DNA of 64,000 nt from an uncultured Muribaculaceae bacterium (GCA_910587075.1 CAJUKE010000008.1:1-64000); one strand, 5' to 3'; shown: positions 34,534-44,070, counted from the stretch's first letter. Program-made: numbers and translations. The notes: generated by a model from the letters alone, not told the origin.

Positions 34534-36435
34534 TTACTTTTTGAGGAGACGGGCGTTGAAACCGCGGAGGGTTTCGAGCACGTTGCTCTTTACATGGATG
34601 AAGTTCTCGATACCCTGGGCCTTGAGGTCGTCGGCGCAGGCGGGAGCGCCGGCCACCACGAACTCGGCGCGGCCGGCAAGCAGCTTGAACGCCTCGGGGG
34701 CGAACTCGGCGTACTCGTCGTCGCTGGAGCAGAGCACCACGATGTCGGCACCGGCCTCCATGGCGGCGTTGACACCCTCCTCGACGCTCTTGAAGCCGAT
34801 GTTGTCGAGAATCTCGTAACCGGCGCAGCCGAAGAAGTTCGAGGAGAACTGGGCGCGGGCCAGGCGCATGGCCAGGTTGCCGATGGTGAGCATGAACGCT
34901 TTCGGGCGGTTCGAAGCGGCCTCGGTCTCAAGGCGCAGCAGCTCGAAGGCGCTACCCTGGCGGGCGGTGTTGAGGGCGCGCGCGGGATCGCCGGCGCAGT
35001 TGCCGCCGCATCCGCAGCTGTGCCCCACGGCCTCACCCTTGACCTCTGCCTCCTCGGAGGCGGCTGACGAACCAGCCTCGATCTTCGAGGCGGCCATCTC
35101 GTTGAAGTTGGGGAACTGGTTGGTGCCCAGGAGAATCTCCTTGCGGCGGGCCATATCCTCGTGGCGCTTCACGCCGGAGGCGTTCACAGCGGCCTGAACG
35201 TCGCCGTTGCCCACGCAGGCGAAGAAGCCACCCTTGTCCTCGACTTCGAGGAAGAGCTTCCAGGCCTCCTGGCCGATAGCCACGGTGAGGGTTTCCACAT
35301 AATAGGAGCCGCCGGCGGGGTCGGCCACCTTGTCGAGATGGCTCTCCTCCTTGAGCAGGAGCTGCTGGTTGCGGGCAATGCGCTCCGAGAACTCGTCGGG
35401 AGTCTTGTAGGGGGCGTCGAAGGGCACGACGGTTATCGAGTCAACCCCGGCGAGAGCGGCCGACATGGCCTCGGTCTGCGAGCGGAGCAGGTTGACGTGG
35501 GCGTCGTAGAGGGTCTGGTTGAAGCGCGAGGTGACAGCGTGACAGGCCATCTTGCAGTCGTCCTTGCTTTCGGGCTTGTACTGCTCGGCGATCTGCGCCC
35601 AGAGCATACGGGCGGCGCGGAACTTGGCAAGCTCCATAAAGTAGTTGGAGGAGACACCCATGTTGAACTTCACGCGGCGGGCAACCTCGGAAGCCGGGCG
35701 GCCGGCCTCGGTGAGGAGGGTCATCCACTGGGCGCCCCATGCCAGGGCGTAGCCGAGTTCCTGGAAGATATAGGCTCCGGCGTTGTTGAACAGCTCGGAG
35801 TCAACGGCCAGCACGCGCAGACCGGGAACATCCTTCACGATGTCGAGAAGCTCGCAAGCCTCCTTGGCGATGGCGGCCGAGTCAACGTCGGCTCCGTGGC
35901 GGAAGGCGCGTTTGAGCGGGTTATAGTCGATGGAGCCGTTGAAAGCCTTTTCGGCGCCGCGCTGCTTGAGCACCTCAACGACGGCCTTGGCGATTTCAAG
36001 GGTTTTGCGCGCGCAGCCGCGGAAGTTGACCTCCACGGCCTGGAGGTCGATACCCTCCAGCATACGGGCTATATTTTCGGCGGTGGGTTCCTTGACGGTG
36101 AAACCGATCGAGTTGACACCTTTCTGGAGCACGTCGAGGGCCGCGGCGTTAGCCTCGGCGGGGTCGGTGGCGAGCACCTCCTGGCGGGTGAGCCAGTGGT
36201 TGTTGTCGCGTGTGCCGCGCACATAGGGGAACTCGCCGGGGAGCGAGTCGGTAGTCTTCAGGTCGGCGATGTCGGAGCGACGGTACATCGGCTGCACCGA
36301 GAACCCCTCGTTAGTGCGCCAAACCAGTTTCTTTTCAAACGGTACCCCCTTGAGGTCGGCGTCGACCTTGGCTCGCCATTCTTCGTGGCTCACCGGCGGG
36401 AACTGCTCGAACAGTTTTTCCTTAATTTCTGCCAT
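34534..36435 (-). CDS. mutA: Methylmalonyl-CoA mutase small subunit
   Basis: MutA is the non-catalytic partner of MutB. The start at 36435 (MAEIKEKLFEQFPPVSHEEW) gives 633 residues, the expected length; the upstream in-frame extension is not conserved-looking. The mutase barrel is recognisable from RSDIADLKTTDSLPGEFPYVRG and DPAGGSYYVETLT. The C-terminal domain lacks the B12-binding DxHxxG, as expected for the small subunit. Unusually, the linker between the two domains (about residues 470-480) contains HSCGCGGNC, three closely spaced cysteines. A promoter lies about 107 bases upstream. Confidence 0.96.
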   Translation of the reverse strand: MAEIKEKLFEQFPPVSHEEWRAKVDADLKGVPFEKKLVWRTNEGFSVQPMYRRSDIADLKTTDSLPGEFPYVRGTRDNNHWLTRQEVLATDPAEANAAALDVLQKGVNSIGFTVKEPTAENIARMLEGIDLQAVEVNFRGCARKTLEIAKAVVEVLKQRGAEKAFNGSIDYNPLKRAFRHGADVDSAAIAKEACELLDIVKDVPGLRVLAVDSELFNNAGAYIFQELGYALAWGAQWMTLLTEAGRPASEVARRVKFNMGVSSNYFMELAKFRAARMLWAQIAEQYKPESKDDCKMACHAVTSRFNQTLYDAHVNLLRSQTEAMSAALAGVDSITVVPFDAPYKTPDEFSERIARNQQLLLKEESHLDKVADPAGGSYYVETLTVAIGQEAWKLFLEVEDKGGFFACVGNGDVQAAVNASGVKRHEDMARRKEILLGTNQFPNFNEMAASKIEAGSSAASEEAEVKGEAVGHSCGCGGNCAGDPARALNTARQGSAFELLRLETEAASNRPKAFMLTIGNLAMRLARAQFSSNFFGCAGYEILDNIGFKSVEEGVNAAMEAGADIVVLCSSDDEYAEFAPEAFKLLAGRAEFVVAGAPACADDLKAQGIENFIHVKSNVLETLRGFNARLLKK

Positions 36436-36541
36436 GATTTTGGTATAAAAGATTTGGAATTTCGTTTCACATGGTATGCTTTCGGAAGCGCTTCGCCCGC
36501 CATCCCTTTCGGTCGATGGCAAAACGGGGCATTTCTTATCG

Positions 36542-36573
36542 CAAAAGTAAATAAAAATCCCCAACCATCCAAA
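36542..36573 (-). promoter_or_regulatory. Promoter of mutAB
   Basis: On the minus strand TTTG (36573-36570) and TACTTTTG (36549-36542) are exactly 20 bases apart. Confidence 0.7.
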
Positions 36574-36740
36574 CCTCACCCCCGAAATTCGCCTTACCTC
36601 CGCGCATTATCAACATATTAACCCTCGCATTGATTAAGTTCCGTCGTTTTTGACTTCCCAAAAGCCAACAGCTTGTTGACCTTTCAAAAAACAGTGGTTA
36701 TTCATTTTCTTCAATCATTTTATGCGATGAGGAAACAAAA

Positions 36741-36765
36741 AGTCCGCGGCGACGGGCCGCGGACT
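36741..36765 (-). terminator. Terminator of the surface lipoprotein operon
   Basis: Arms AGTCCGCGG (36741-36749) and CCGCGGACT (36757-36765), followed on the minus strand by TTTTTGTTT. Confidence 0.8.
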
Positions 36766-36813
36766 CTGATATATGGTCAGGATCTTTTGATCTTGATGTT
36801 GTAGCGGTTGGTT

Positions 36814-39183
36814 TTATTCAACAACGTTCGATTCGGTGACAAGGCCGGTGGCGGAGCTGACCTTGGAGAGGGTGTAGAGACCGCCACCCTTTACGTCGCC
36901 GCCATTGCTGAAAGTGTTGCCTGAAGCGGAGCAGCCAGTCATATTCACGGCGATTTCCTTCTGCACGTCGTAAATATCCCAAGCCACGCAAGCGCCTATA
37001 AACGCGTTAGCGCCGCCAATGCCGGTCTTTGCGTCGATGCCGGTAGCCGAAACCGCGACATTCTCAACGGAGCAGTTGGTGAAGGTAGCGGTGTAGAGAG
37101 CGTCATCCTCGTTGGTGAACTGGCCTACGATGGCGCCGCAAGCCCAGGGGCCTGTTACCGAGCCACCCTTGACGTGGACGTTCTCCACGGTGAAGTCGCC
37201 ATAAATCTGGGCGAACAGCATGCCGCTGCCGGGAAGCGGGCCGCGGGTAACCTCGCAATTCTCAAACGTGAGGTTCTTCACCGAGATTCCGCCGTGGTAA
37301 CCCGACGGGAGGAATCCGCCCACGATATTGAGGTTCTTGATAGTAGCGTTGTTACCCTCGATAGAAAGTTTTTTGAAAGCGCTGGATCCTGACCATACGG
37401 CGGCGTTCCAGGTCATGCCCTCACCATCGATGTCGCCGGAGAAGGTGATGGTTTTGCCCTGGAAGCTCTGGCCCGACACTAACGCCGACTCCAGCGCCTT
37501 GAGTTCAACGGCGCTGCCGATGGTATAGTTGCCGTCGGCCGGAGCCGAAATTTCTTTAACTGTGACACCAGTGGCGGTGTTCCCCGCACCCTCGGCGGCG
37601 CTGTTCACGAATCGGCCAAAAAGTTCCTCGGCCTGCGCGGCGCGCGGATAGCCGTCGTAGTTAGTGATGAGCTGGTTGGCTACCACGGTGTTATTCTCCG
37701 CGGTGTTGCCGGTCACTACGGCGTTAGCGCCGCCTACAGTTCCGGCGATGGAACCGACCGTGCGGTATGCCATCAGGGTCACGTTCTTCACCGTGCAGTT
37801 GGTAAGAGAGGCGTTCGACTCGGCGGAGAGATAGCCGGTGATGCCTCCGGCGTTGTTGCCGTCGTCATACTTGCCGTTGACCTTGCGAGGGGTTGTAGTG
37901 ATAGTGCCGCCGTCGACCACGCAGTTGTCGAAATGGCCGCAGAGACCGTCACCGGCGATGGCTCCTACCTTGAAGTTGCCGGTCACGTTGACGTTCTTCA
38001 TAGTGATGTTCTTCATCATGCCGCGGTTCGACCATACGAGGCCCGAGCAGTCGGGGTCGCTGACGGTGAGGTTGGCGATCGTGTGGCCGTCGCCGTCGAA
38101 AGTGCCGCCGAAGTAAGCGCCCTTGGCTATCGGGGTGAACTCCTGTCCGGCCATATCAATGTCGTTGCCGAGCTTGATGGTGTAACCGGCGAAGGCGTTG
38201 TTCTTGCCGTTTGACTGCGAGCTGAGCCACTGCAGCCCCTGCGGCGCGGTGATGGTGTAGGTCTTAGCGGCCTCGTTGAGAAGCACGCCGGGAGCCACGA
38301 GCGAACCGAAGTCAAAATCGTCCTCGTAGTCGGGGTTGATTTCGACGTTGAAGATGGCGGGGTTGGTGAGGAGAGCGCCATAGATGTTGGTGCGGTAGTT
38401 GCGCTGCACGGGCACACCGGCGAACACCGGGGCGTTGGCCTCCGAGGCGTCGATGCCGAGCGTCACGTCGACGAGCTGCTTTTCAGCGTCGACAAGCACA
38501 TAGGCCATCGAGAGATATTCGTAGTTCTCGACCTGGAACGCCTCCCCCTGGGGGATGGCGGCGAGAGCGAACTCGGCGTCAACCTCGCCGGTGACGGTGC
38601 CGTCGTAGAGGTTCAGCGTCGAATAGGTCGAAACCTTGATCGACGACTTGGTAACCTTGACACCCGCGGCCTCGGCGGCGGCGAAGTCGTTGGTGCCGAT
38701 GTTGAGCTGGGCGAACGGGCGGGTCAGGGTAACGGTCTTGTTAACCGGGCCGTTTACAGCGAGGTCCTTCTCAGCGAAGAAGAAAGCGTCGAGGTTCTCG
38801 TTGTTGGCCGTGATGCCCTCGTAGGTTACGGTGACGTTCTGAGTTTCGGCGTCAAACGCGTAGGGAGCGTCATCGGCCTGGGCCCAGAAGAGAATGTCGT
38901 AGCTCTTGCCGGTGGCGAGGGTGGTCGATACCGTGGCCTTGAGGTTGGTGAACGTGGCGGTCCCCTCGATCAGGGGTGCCTGCTCCCCGGCGGGATATAC
39001 GGCGTACTGGAGATTCCTGGCGGTCTGGCCGTCGGAGTACAGACGGGATGCCACCGACGCCGGGAGCGACGCGGTGAAAGTCACGGTGCCTTTCTGGCCC
39101 GCGGGCTTAACGTCGAACTCCTCGTTGGAGCAGGCTGAGAACATCAGTCCGGCCGCCATCGAAGCGAAAATAAACTTTTTCAT
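36814..39183 (-). CDS. Surface lipoprotein: fimbrillin-like N-terminus plus beta-helix region
   Basis: The start at 39183 gives 789 residues with a lipoprotein signal ending FSAC (Cys18) followed by SNEE, an acidic sequence of the kind linked to surface export in Bacteroidota. Residues about 30-285 resemble fimbrillin-like domains (DUF6562-type by memory). From about residue 310 on, the protein shows repeated short strands with Asn and Gly turns (GLUG-like, such as NLTVSDPDCSGLVWSNRGMM), as in right-handed beta-helix adhesins. Residues 25-167 and 250-287 are nearly identical to the neighbouring lipoprotein (39287-41173). It is the last gene of the four-gene locus, and a terminator follows. 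Ligand and role are unknown. Confidence 0.8.
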   Translation of the reverse strand: MKKFIFASMAAGLMFSACSNEEFDVKPAGQKGTVTFTASLPASVASRLYSDGQTARNLQYAVYPAGEQAPLIEGTATFTNLKATVSTTLATGKSYDILFWAQADDAPYAFDAETQNVTVTYEGITANNENLDAFFFAEKDLAVNGPVNKTVTLTRPFAQLNIGTNDFAAAEAAGVKVTKSSIKVSTYSTLNLYDGTVTGEVDAEFALAAIPQGEAFQVENYEYLSMAYVLVDAEKQLVDVTLGIDASEANAPVFAGVPVQRNYRTNIYGALLTNPAIFNVEINPDYEDDFDFGSLVAPGVLLNEAAKTYTITAPQGLQWLSSQSNGKNNAFAGYTIKLGNDIDMAGQEFTPIAKGAYFGGTFDGDGHTIANLTVSDPDCSGLVWSNRGMMKNITMKNVNVTGNFKVGAIAGDGLCGHFDNCVVDGGTITTTPRKVNGKYDDGNNAGGITGYLSAESNASLTNCTVKNVTLMAYRTVGSIAGTVGGANAVVTGNTAENNTVVANQLITNYDGYPRAAQAEELFGRFVNSAAEGAGNTATGVTVKEISAPADGNYTIGSAVELKALESALVSGQSFQGKTITFSGDIDGEGMTWNAAVWSGSSAFKKLSIEGNNATIKNLNIVGGFLPSGYHGGISVKNLTFENCEVTRGPLPGSGMLFAQIYGDFTVENVHVKGGSVTGPWACGAIVGQFTNEDDALYTATFTNCSVENVAVSATGIDAKTGIGGANAFIGACVAWDIYDVQKEIAVNMTGCSASGNTFSNGGDVKGGGLYTLSKVSSATGLVTESNVVE

Positions 39184-39286
39184 AATTGCGATAGTTTGGT
39201 TTGAAATATCTTTGAGGGGCGCGGAGGGGCTCTCGCCCACCCCGCGCTATTCCTTGCGGAATCAGGAACCGGGGTTCCCGGATGTT

Positions 39287-41173
39287 TTATTTAACAGTCC
39301 ACAGATAGGGGGCGTCATTTTCAAGAGCCACCCACGACTCGGGCTGATAAACCTCATTGGTAACATGGTTATAGGCTTTGCCGGAGAACTTGCCACCCTT
39401 GATAATCACGCTGCCGACTGGGCGGTTTGTGTCATTATCGCCGGAAACGACGCAGCTCGTGCCCTCAGCAAGAGGACTAAGACTTCTCGCGCCATCAAAT
39501 TCGCCACCTTCGATAATGAGCGTTGAACCATTGGTTACATACACTGCATAATGAGCATTAAGTTCAGGACTTACAGTATAAAACTTACCGCTCTTAATGG
39601 TACAAGTGAGGAGGGGCGAATCCGTAGAGAGAGCGCCCTGAATGCCCTTTATTTCGCAGTTTGTGATAGTGGCCTTGGCGCCAGACAGGCGTACGCAATA
39701 CGACCAATTTATATGATTATAGGTTTCCGATGAATTGGATTCGAAGTAACTGTCAATGAGATTCACTTCACCATCAGATGTCTGTTTGGGAATGGCACAT
39801 ATAGCGAATTCTCCTGACTTGATGGTTGAATTCTTGATAGTGACGTTTGCCGAATTACGATAAACGATTGCAGAACTATTCAATGACTCGCCATGCCAAT
39901 GATGTTCCATATCATTAACCAGCGTCATATTCTCAATGACAAGATTAGCGTTATCAATAACTATCAAGCATTTAGCCTCCCCTTGGGCGCTTTCTGAGCC
40001 TTCGTTAGTAATGATTCCACCAGTCACAGTCACCGTTTCGCGAGACTTAGTGGTAGTGACTCCGCCACGGATAGTGAGGTCGTTGCTGGCAGCGATAAAG
40101 CCGTCCTCGGGAAGAGTCATCTTAGCGCCGGAAGCGAACTCGATGGTCTTGGGGGAATTGATTACGAGGGCTTCGGGAGCGACCTCGCTCATATCGATAG
40201 TGGTGTTTTCAGGGATGGTTATAGTCTTAACCGCCGGGCTGGCAAACGCGCCGGTCACATCTTCGGCAGTTTTGGCAATCACCTCATATTCATAGTCGGG
40301 GGTCTCGTAGTCGGGATTGATTTCGACGTTGAAGATGGCGGGGTCGGTGAGGAGGGCGCCGTAGATGTTGGTGCGGTAGTTGCGCTGCACGGGCACACCT
40401 GCGAACACCGGGGCGTTGGCGGATCCGTCGTGCGAGAGGGTCACGTCGACAGTCTGCTTGTCGGCGGGCACGAGGATGTAGGCCATCGCGAGGTAGTCGT
40501 AACCGGCCACGGGGAACACCTCGGGAGCCGCGGGGATCGATGCCTCACCGAACATCACGGGAGCGGGGGTCTCGCCGGAAACCTCGCCGGAGTAGAGGTT
40601 GAGGGTCTCGTAGGCGGTAACGGAAACCGACGACTTGGTCACTTCGAGCCCGGCTTTCTTGGCCAGTTCGAAGTCGTTGGTGCCGATGTTGAGCTGGGCG
40701 AACGGACGGGTCAGGGTAACGGTCTTATTAACCGGGCCGTTTACAGCGAGGTCCTTCTCGGCGAAGAAGAAAGCATCGAGGCTCTCGTTGTTGGCGGTGA
40801 TGCCCTCGTAGGTTACGGTGACGTTCTGAGTTTCGGCATCAAACGCGTAGGGAGCGCCGTCGGCCTGGGCCCAGAAGAGGATATCGTAGCTCTTGCCCGT
40901 GGCGAGTGTGGTCGACACCGTGGCCTTGAGGTTGGTGAACGTGGCGGTCCCCTCGATCAGGGGTGCCTGCTCACCTGCCATATATACGGCATACTGGAGA
41001 TTCTTGGCGGTCTGGCCGTCGGAATACAGACGGGATGCCACCGACGCCGGGAGCGACGCGGTGAACGTCACGGTGCCTTCCTGGCCCGCGGGCTTCACAT
41101 CCATCTCCTCGTTGGAGCAGGAAGCCATAGCGAGCGCGCCGAAAGCGAGCGATGCAAGGATTACTTTTTTCAT
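39287..41173 (-). CDS. Surface lipoprotein paralogue: fimbrillin-like N-terminus plus different beta-helix
   Basis: A 628-residue lipoprotein (signal ending MASC, then SNEE). Residues 26-168 differ from the downstream paralogue at about five positions only. Residues about 169-250 diverge strongly, and a further block around APVFAGVPVQRNYRTNIYGA is again almost identical. The C-terminal part (about residues 305-628) is a parallel beta-helix-like series of short strands (for instance TIPENTTIDMSEV and NVTIKNSTIKSGEFAI) unrelated to that of the paralogue. This pattern points to duplication followed by recombination. It lies 92 bases downstream of the FimB/Mfa2-like gene. Confidence 0.8.
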   Translation of the reverse strand: MKKVILASLAFGALAMASCSNEEMDVKPAGQEGTVTFTASLPASVASRLYSDGQTAKNLQYAVYMAGEQAPLIEGTATFTNLKATVSTTLATGKSYDILFWAQADGAPYAFDAETQNVTVTYEGITANNESLDAFFFAEKDLAVNGPVNKTVTLTRPFAQLNIGTNDFELAKKAGLEVTKSSVSVTAYETLNLYSGEVSGETPAPVMFGEASIPAAPEVFPVAGYDYLAMAYILVPADKQTVDVTLSHDGSANAPVFAGVPVQRNYRTNIYGALLTDPAIFNVEINPDYETPDYEYEVIAKTAEDVTGAFASPAVKTITIPENTTIDMSEVAPEALVINSPKTIEFASGAKMTLPEDGFIAASNDLTIRGGVTTTKSRETVTVTGGIITNEGSESAQGEAKCLIVIDNANLVIENMTLVNDMEHHWHGESLNSSAIVYRNSANVTIKNSTIKSGEFAICAIPKQTSDGEVNLIDSYFESNSSETYNHINWSYCVRLSGAKATITNCEIKGIQGALSTDSPLLTCTIKSGKFYTVSPELNAHYAVYVTNGSTLIIEGGEFDGARSLSPLAEGTSCVVSGDNDTNRPVGSVIIKGGKFSGKAYNHVTNEVYQPESWVALENDAPYLWTVK

Positions 41174-41265
41174 AGATAATTATTGATGATAAATTAGTGT
41201 GATTTCTGCGTTTTTAGTTATGTATTTATCCGCTAATAATCGTAGCGATTGAATATCGGAGCCTG

Positions 41266-42420
41266 TCAGGGGATAAAGATATTGTAGTCGGGTCCGGCGT
41301 ATCCGGGATCGATGCCCACCGCGCCTCCGGCCTTGTTGGTCAAGAAGTCGCCCCTCACCTCGGTGAGGCGCGAGCGCTTCAGGGGCACGTTGATCGAGGG
41401 GATGCTGCCGATCTGGTTCCCCTCCTTGTCGAGCACCTCCAGCGCCACCGCAACCGACGACTCAGTGCCGTTGACAAACACATAGTCGAAACCGAGCTCG
41501 GCCTCGGTGGCCGACATCTGGCGAATCTCGCCGTCGTAGCTCATCCCTGTCCAGGAATCGGCCGGGCGGTTGGTGAACATATTGAAGGAGCAGGGCATAT
41601 ACTGGGTGTAGAGGAAGCGCACGCGGTATTCCGACAGGTCGATGAAGCGCGACGGGTCGCGAGAATCGCCGCCGTCCGCGGCCTCCGAAGCGGAGAGCTC
41701 CTTCTGCCGGGCCGTAATCTGCTGGTCGATAAACTTGCCAAGGTCGGTGGTTATGAAGCGGTACTTAGCCAGAGGACGCGCCATCTCCACGGTGGTCTCC
41801 ACCAGCACCTCGTCGGCTCGGTCGGGATTATAGTCAGGCCCGTAGTCCACGATGGCGTCGGCCTGGCCTCGGAAAGCGTCGCGGAAGTCGGTGTCGCCCA
41901 CATAGCGGCCGCGGTCGGAGTAGATAATCTCGGCGAAATCACCGGCGTTGTAGAACTCGCCTCCCGGAGCCCCCGGCCCGGCGTAATCGGTCCACACAAG
42001 AATGCGGTAATCGCCCTGCGGGATTTCGAACTCGATGTCGGCATCGAGCCCCTGGCCGAGTGGGCGCAGGCGTTCCACAGTAAGCACGCTCGAACGGGAG
42101 TATTCGCCCGAACGTACCGCGGGGTACACATTTATAATATCGCGTATCTGGAAGTTTTCGGGGTCGCGCGAACCATTTTTCGAGGAAGCGTCGACCGTAG
42201 TGCCGTTTTCGTAGACGATCTCCTTGTGGAGGGGCATGTTAGTGTCGTAGCGCAGGCGCAGCATGAACCTGCCCTCGACCGTAGGCTTCGGAGGAGCCTG
42301 TTCTTCGGAGGGGAACTCGTGCACGTCGCACGAAGTGAACGCCACAGCGACCAGTACCACGAGAAGATAAGGTACAGCCATAAGCGCCGAAGCACGGAAA
42401 TGATAAAGGGTTCTATTCAT
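41266..42420 (-). CDS. FimB/Mfa2-like (DUF5119-type) lipoprotein
   Basis: A 384-residue protein with a lipoprotein signal ending AFTSC followed by DVHEF. The core includes GRFMLRLRYDTNMPLHKEIV, an IPQGDYRILVWTDY segment near residue 140 and MARPLAKYRFITTDL, the pattern of FimB/Mfa2-type anchor or DUF5119 proteins that accompany fimbrillins in Bacteroidales. Assignment to one family over the other is uncertain. Its start overlaps the DUF3575 stop by 4 bases, tying it to the outer-membrane protein upstream, and the two fimbrillin-like lipoproteins follow. Confidence 0.7.
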   Translation of the reverse strand: MNRTLYHFRASALMAVPYLLVVLVAVAFTSCDVHEFPSEEQAPPKPTVEGRFMLRLRYDTNMPLHKEIVYENGTTVDASSKNGSRDPENFQIRDIINVYPAVRSGEYSRSSVLTVERLRPLGQGLDADIEFEIPQGDYRILVWTDYAGPGAPGGEFYNAGDFAEIIYSDRGRYVGDTDFRDAFRGQADAIVDYGPDYNPDRADEVLVETTVEMARPLAKYRFITTDLGKFIDQQITARQKELSASEAADGGDSRDPSRFIDLSEYRVRFLYTQYMPCSFNMFTNRPADSWTGMSYDGEIRQMSATEAELGFDYVFVNGTESSVAVALEVLDKEGNQIGSIPSINVPLKRSRLTEVRGDFLTNKAGGAVGIDPGYAGPDYNIFIP

Positions 42421-43715
42421 CGCCCACCCCCTTTCGCGTCAAAAGTGTACACAATGGAGATCGCCGCGTGGTCCAGGCCGAAGTAAGTGCGGCGCGTGTT
42501 GTCGTAGAGCGGTCCGTTGGGACGGTTGTAGAAGCGGTCGTAGTCGAGATGGTACACCCCCGCGCCCACCGATGCCTCCGCCCTCCAGCGGCCGTCGCGG
42601 CTCAACGGGAGGCGGTAACCGATGCCGATGCCGCCGCCGAGGGCGGGATGCTTGCCGCCGCGGTCCTGATAGCGCCATTTTCCACCCGAGAAGGCGAAAT
42701 TGTAGGCCACCATAGCTAAGTGCGCGTCGAAGAAAAGCCCCTTGCCCCCGTCGCGGAAATAGAAACGAGCCTCGGGGCGGAACACGAATGTGCGGAACTT
42801 GCGGGTACTCTTGCCGTAGTTCCAGGCCGAATAATAAAGCGAAAGTGAGGCCGACCAGCGGCATGCGAAGAGATACTCGCCCGAGATGTTGGCCATAGCC
42901 ATACCCCAGGCGGGGAGGTTCGTGCGCAGCGACCAATGCCGCGCGCAGGGAGCGGGAGAGTCGTCTACCGTTTTCTCTGTCGCAACGGTGTCAGCCGTTG
43001 CGACAGGTGCCACAGGGGGCACCTCGGCCACCGCCTCAGGCTCCGGGACGGAAATCTCCTCCACTACCGGGAGGGGCTCAGGCTCGACGCGGCGCACACT
43101 CACGAACACAACGTAGGCCATACGCAGCCGCGGGAAATAGTCGCGGCAGAGCACGCGCCACACGCGCCCGGCATCCATATATCGGAGGTTGAGCAACCGG
43201 CGGTTCACCGTAGCGGCATCCGCGTCGTCACCCTCGTTGATCACCTCAAGCACCCGGTCGCGCCACGTCCAGTCGGACGCCGCGAGCATCTCGCGGAAAG
43301 TGCCCCAGGGGACCTCGCTGCGGCGCGAGGTAACGACGCTGTCGGGGAGGTCGGCGCGCTCCATCACCCACCCGCGGAGCGAGTTCATACGCTTCTCGGA
43401 CAGCGGATTGTTGATGCGGTTGCCACCGTCGGGCGAGGCCGCGCCGTAGAACGACAGTTCGTCGATTACCAGCGCCGAGTCGGCCTCTACCGCCTCAAGC
43501 AGGTCGGTAATGGCTTTGAGATTCTTGGAGTTATCGGAAAAATCAGGGCGAATGTGCCACTCGTTAATCGGGAACTCAACGGAGATTTCCTTGCGGAAAG
43601 TCTCGTCGGCCCTGGCGCCAACCCCGAATCCGCCGCACAACAACAGCGACACAGCCGCCAGCGCCGAGCGCCAGCCGCGGTGGTTCTGCCTATTGGCGAA
43701 TATAGAAAGGGTCAT
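42417..43715 (-). CDS. DUF3575 outer-membrane protein with OmpA-like region
   Basis: The chosen start (43715) gives 432 residues with a signal peptide ending VGARA. An ATG 19 codons earlier also exists. Residues about 30-190 resemble an OmpA-like periplasmic fold (ISVEFPINEWHIRPDFSDN, then VIDELSFYGAASPDGG and LSEKRMNSLRGWV). A Pro/Val/Glu linker follows, and the last 170 residues form the DUF3575 beta-barrel region ending in alternating strands (RTYFGLDHAAISIVYTF). DUF3575 genes often accompany fimbrial loci in Bacteroidales. It is the first gene of the surface locus, behind a promoter with a leader of more than 300 bases. Confidence 0.82.
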   Translation of the reverse strand: MTLSIFANRQNHRGWRSALAAVSLLLCGGFGVGARADETFRKEISVEFPINEWHIRPDFSDNSKNLKAITDLLEAVEADSALVIDELSFYGAASPDGGNRINNPLSEKRMNSLRGWVMERADLPDSVVTSRRSEVPWGTFREMLAASDWTWRDRVLEVINEGDDADAATVNRRLLNLRYMDAGRVWRVLCRDYFPRLRMAYVVFVSVRRVEPEPLPVVEEISVPEPEAVAEVPPVAPVATADTVATEKTVDDSPAPCARHWSLRTNLPAWGMAMANISGEYLFACRWSASLSLYYSAWNYGKSTRKFRTFVFRPEARFYFRDGGKGLFFDAHLAMVAYNFAFSGGKWRYQDRGGKHPALGGGIGIGYRLPLSRDGRWRAEASVGAGVYHLDYDRFYNRPNGPLYDNTRRTYFGLDHAAISIVYTFDAKGGGR

Positions 43716-44038
43716 ATTGGTTATAGGGAAGTTATGGAGAGTGTCAAGCCGAGGCCCGACAGGTGTTTTCAAAAAGAAGTGAGGAGCGGATTGCCGTAAG
43801 CACTGGGTAATCGTCGCCGCGGCACGGGCCGCGGAACAAACAAAGGGAATCGGTTAAGATCGGTTTACCGGCAAATGTTGGTTAAGATTGAGGGATCGGT
43901 TCGGGGGGAGATTTATCGATTCTGTGACTATCGATTGGTGTAGGAGTGAGGCCGCCGGGGCGGATTCAGTGGGAGCGAGCGCCGCGAAGAGCGCTTTAAC
44001 GGGGTGTTTTTCAGGAACCCGCGCTGTCGAATATGTCG

Positions 44039-44070
44039 CAAAATTAGCAACAAAAATCGTAACCGCCAAA
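44039..44070 (-). promoter_or_regulatory. Promoter of the DUF3575/fimbrillin-like locus
   Basis: On the minus strand TTTG (44070-44067) and TAATTTTG (44046-44039) are exactly 20 bases apart. The first start codon lies about 320 bases downstream. Confidence 0.65.

Larger units (their letters stand above)
36436..36813. other. Intergenic region between the lipoprotein and mutA genes
   Basis: No gene is visible. It contains the mutA promoter (36542-36573), an AT-rich middle and the terminator of the upstream lipoprotein gene (36741-36765). Confidence 0.6.

Noticed and set aside
36436..36579. Longer in-frame start for mutA
   Set aside because: The extension covers the well-spaced promoter at 36542-36573 and precedes the normal MutA N-terminus.
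42417..43772. Phase-variable inversion of the fimbria-like promoter
   Set aside because: No recombinase gene and no inverted repeats flanking the promoter at 44039-44070 were found.
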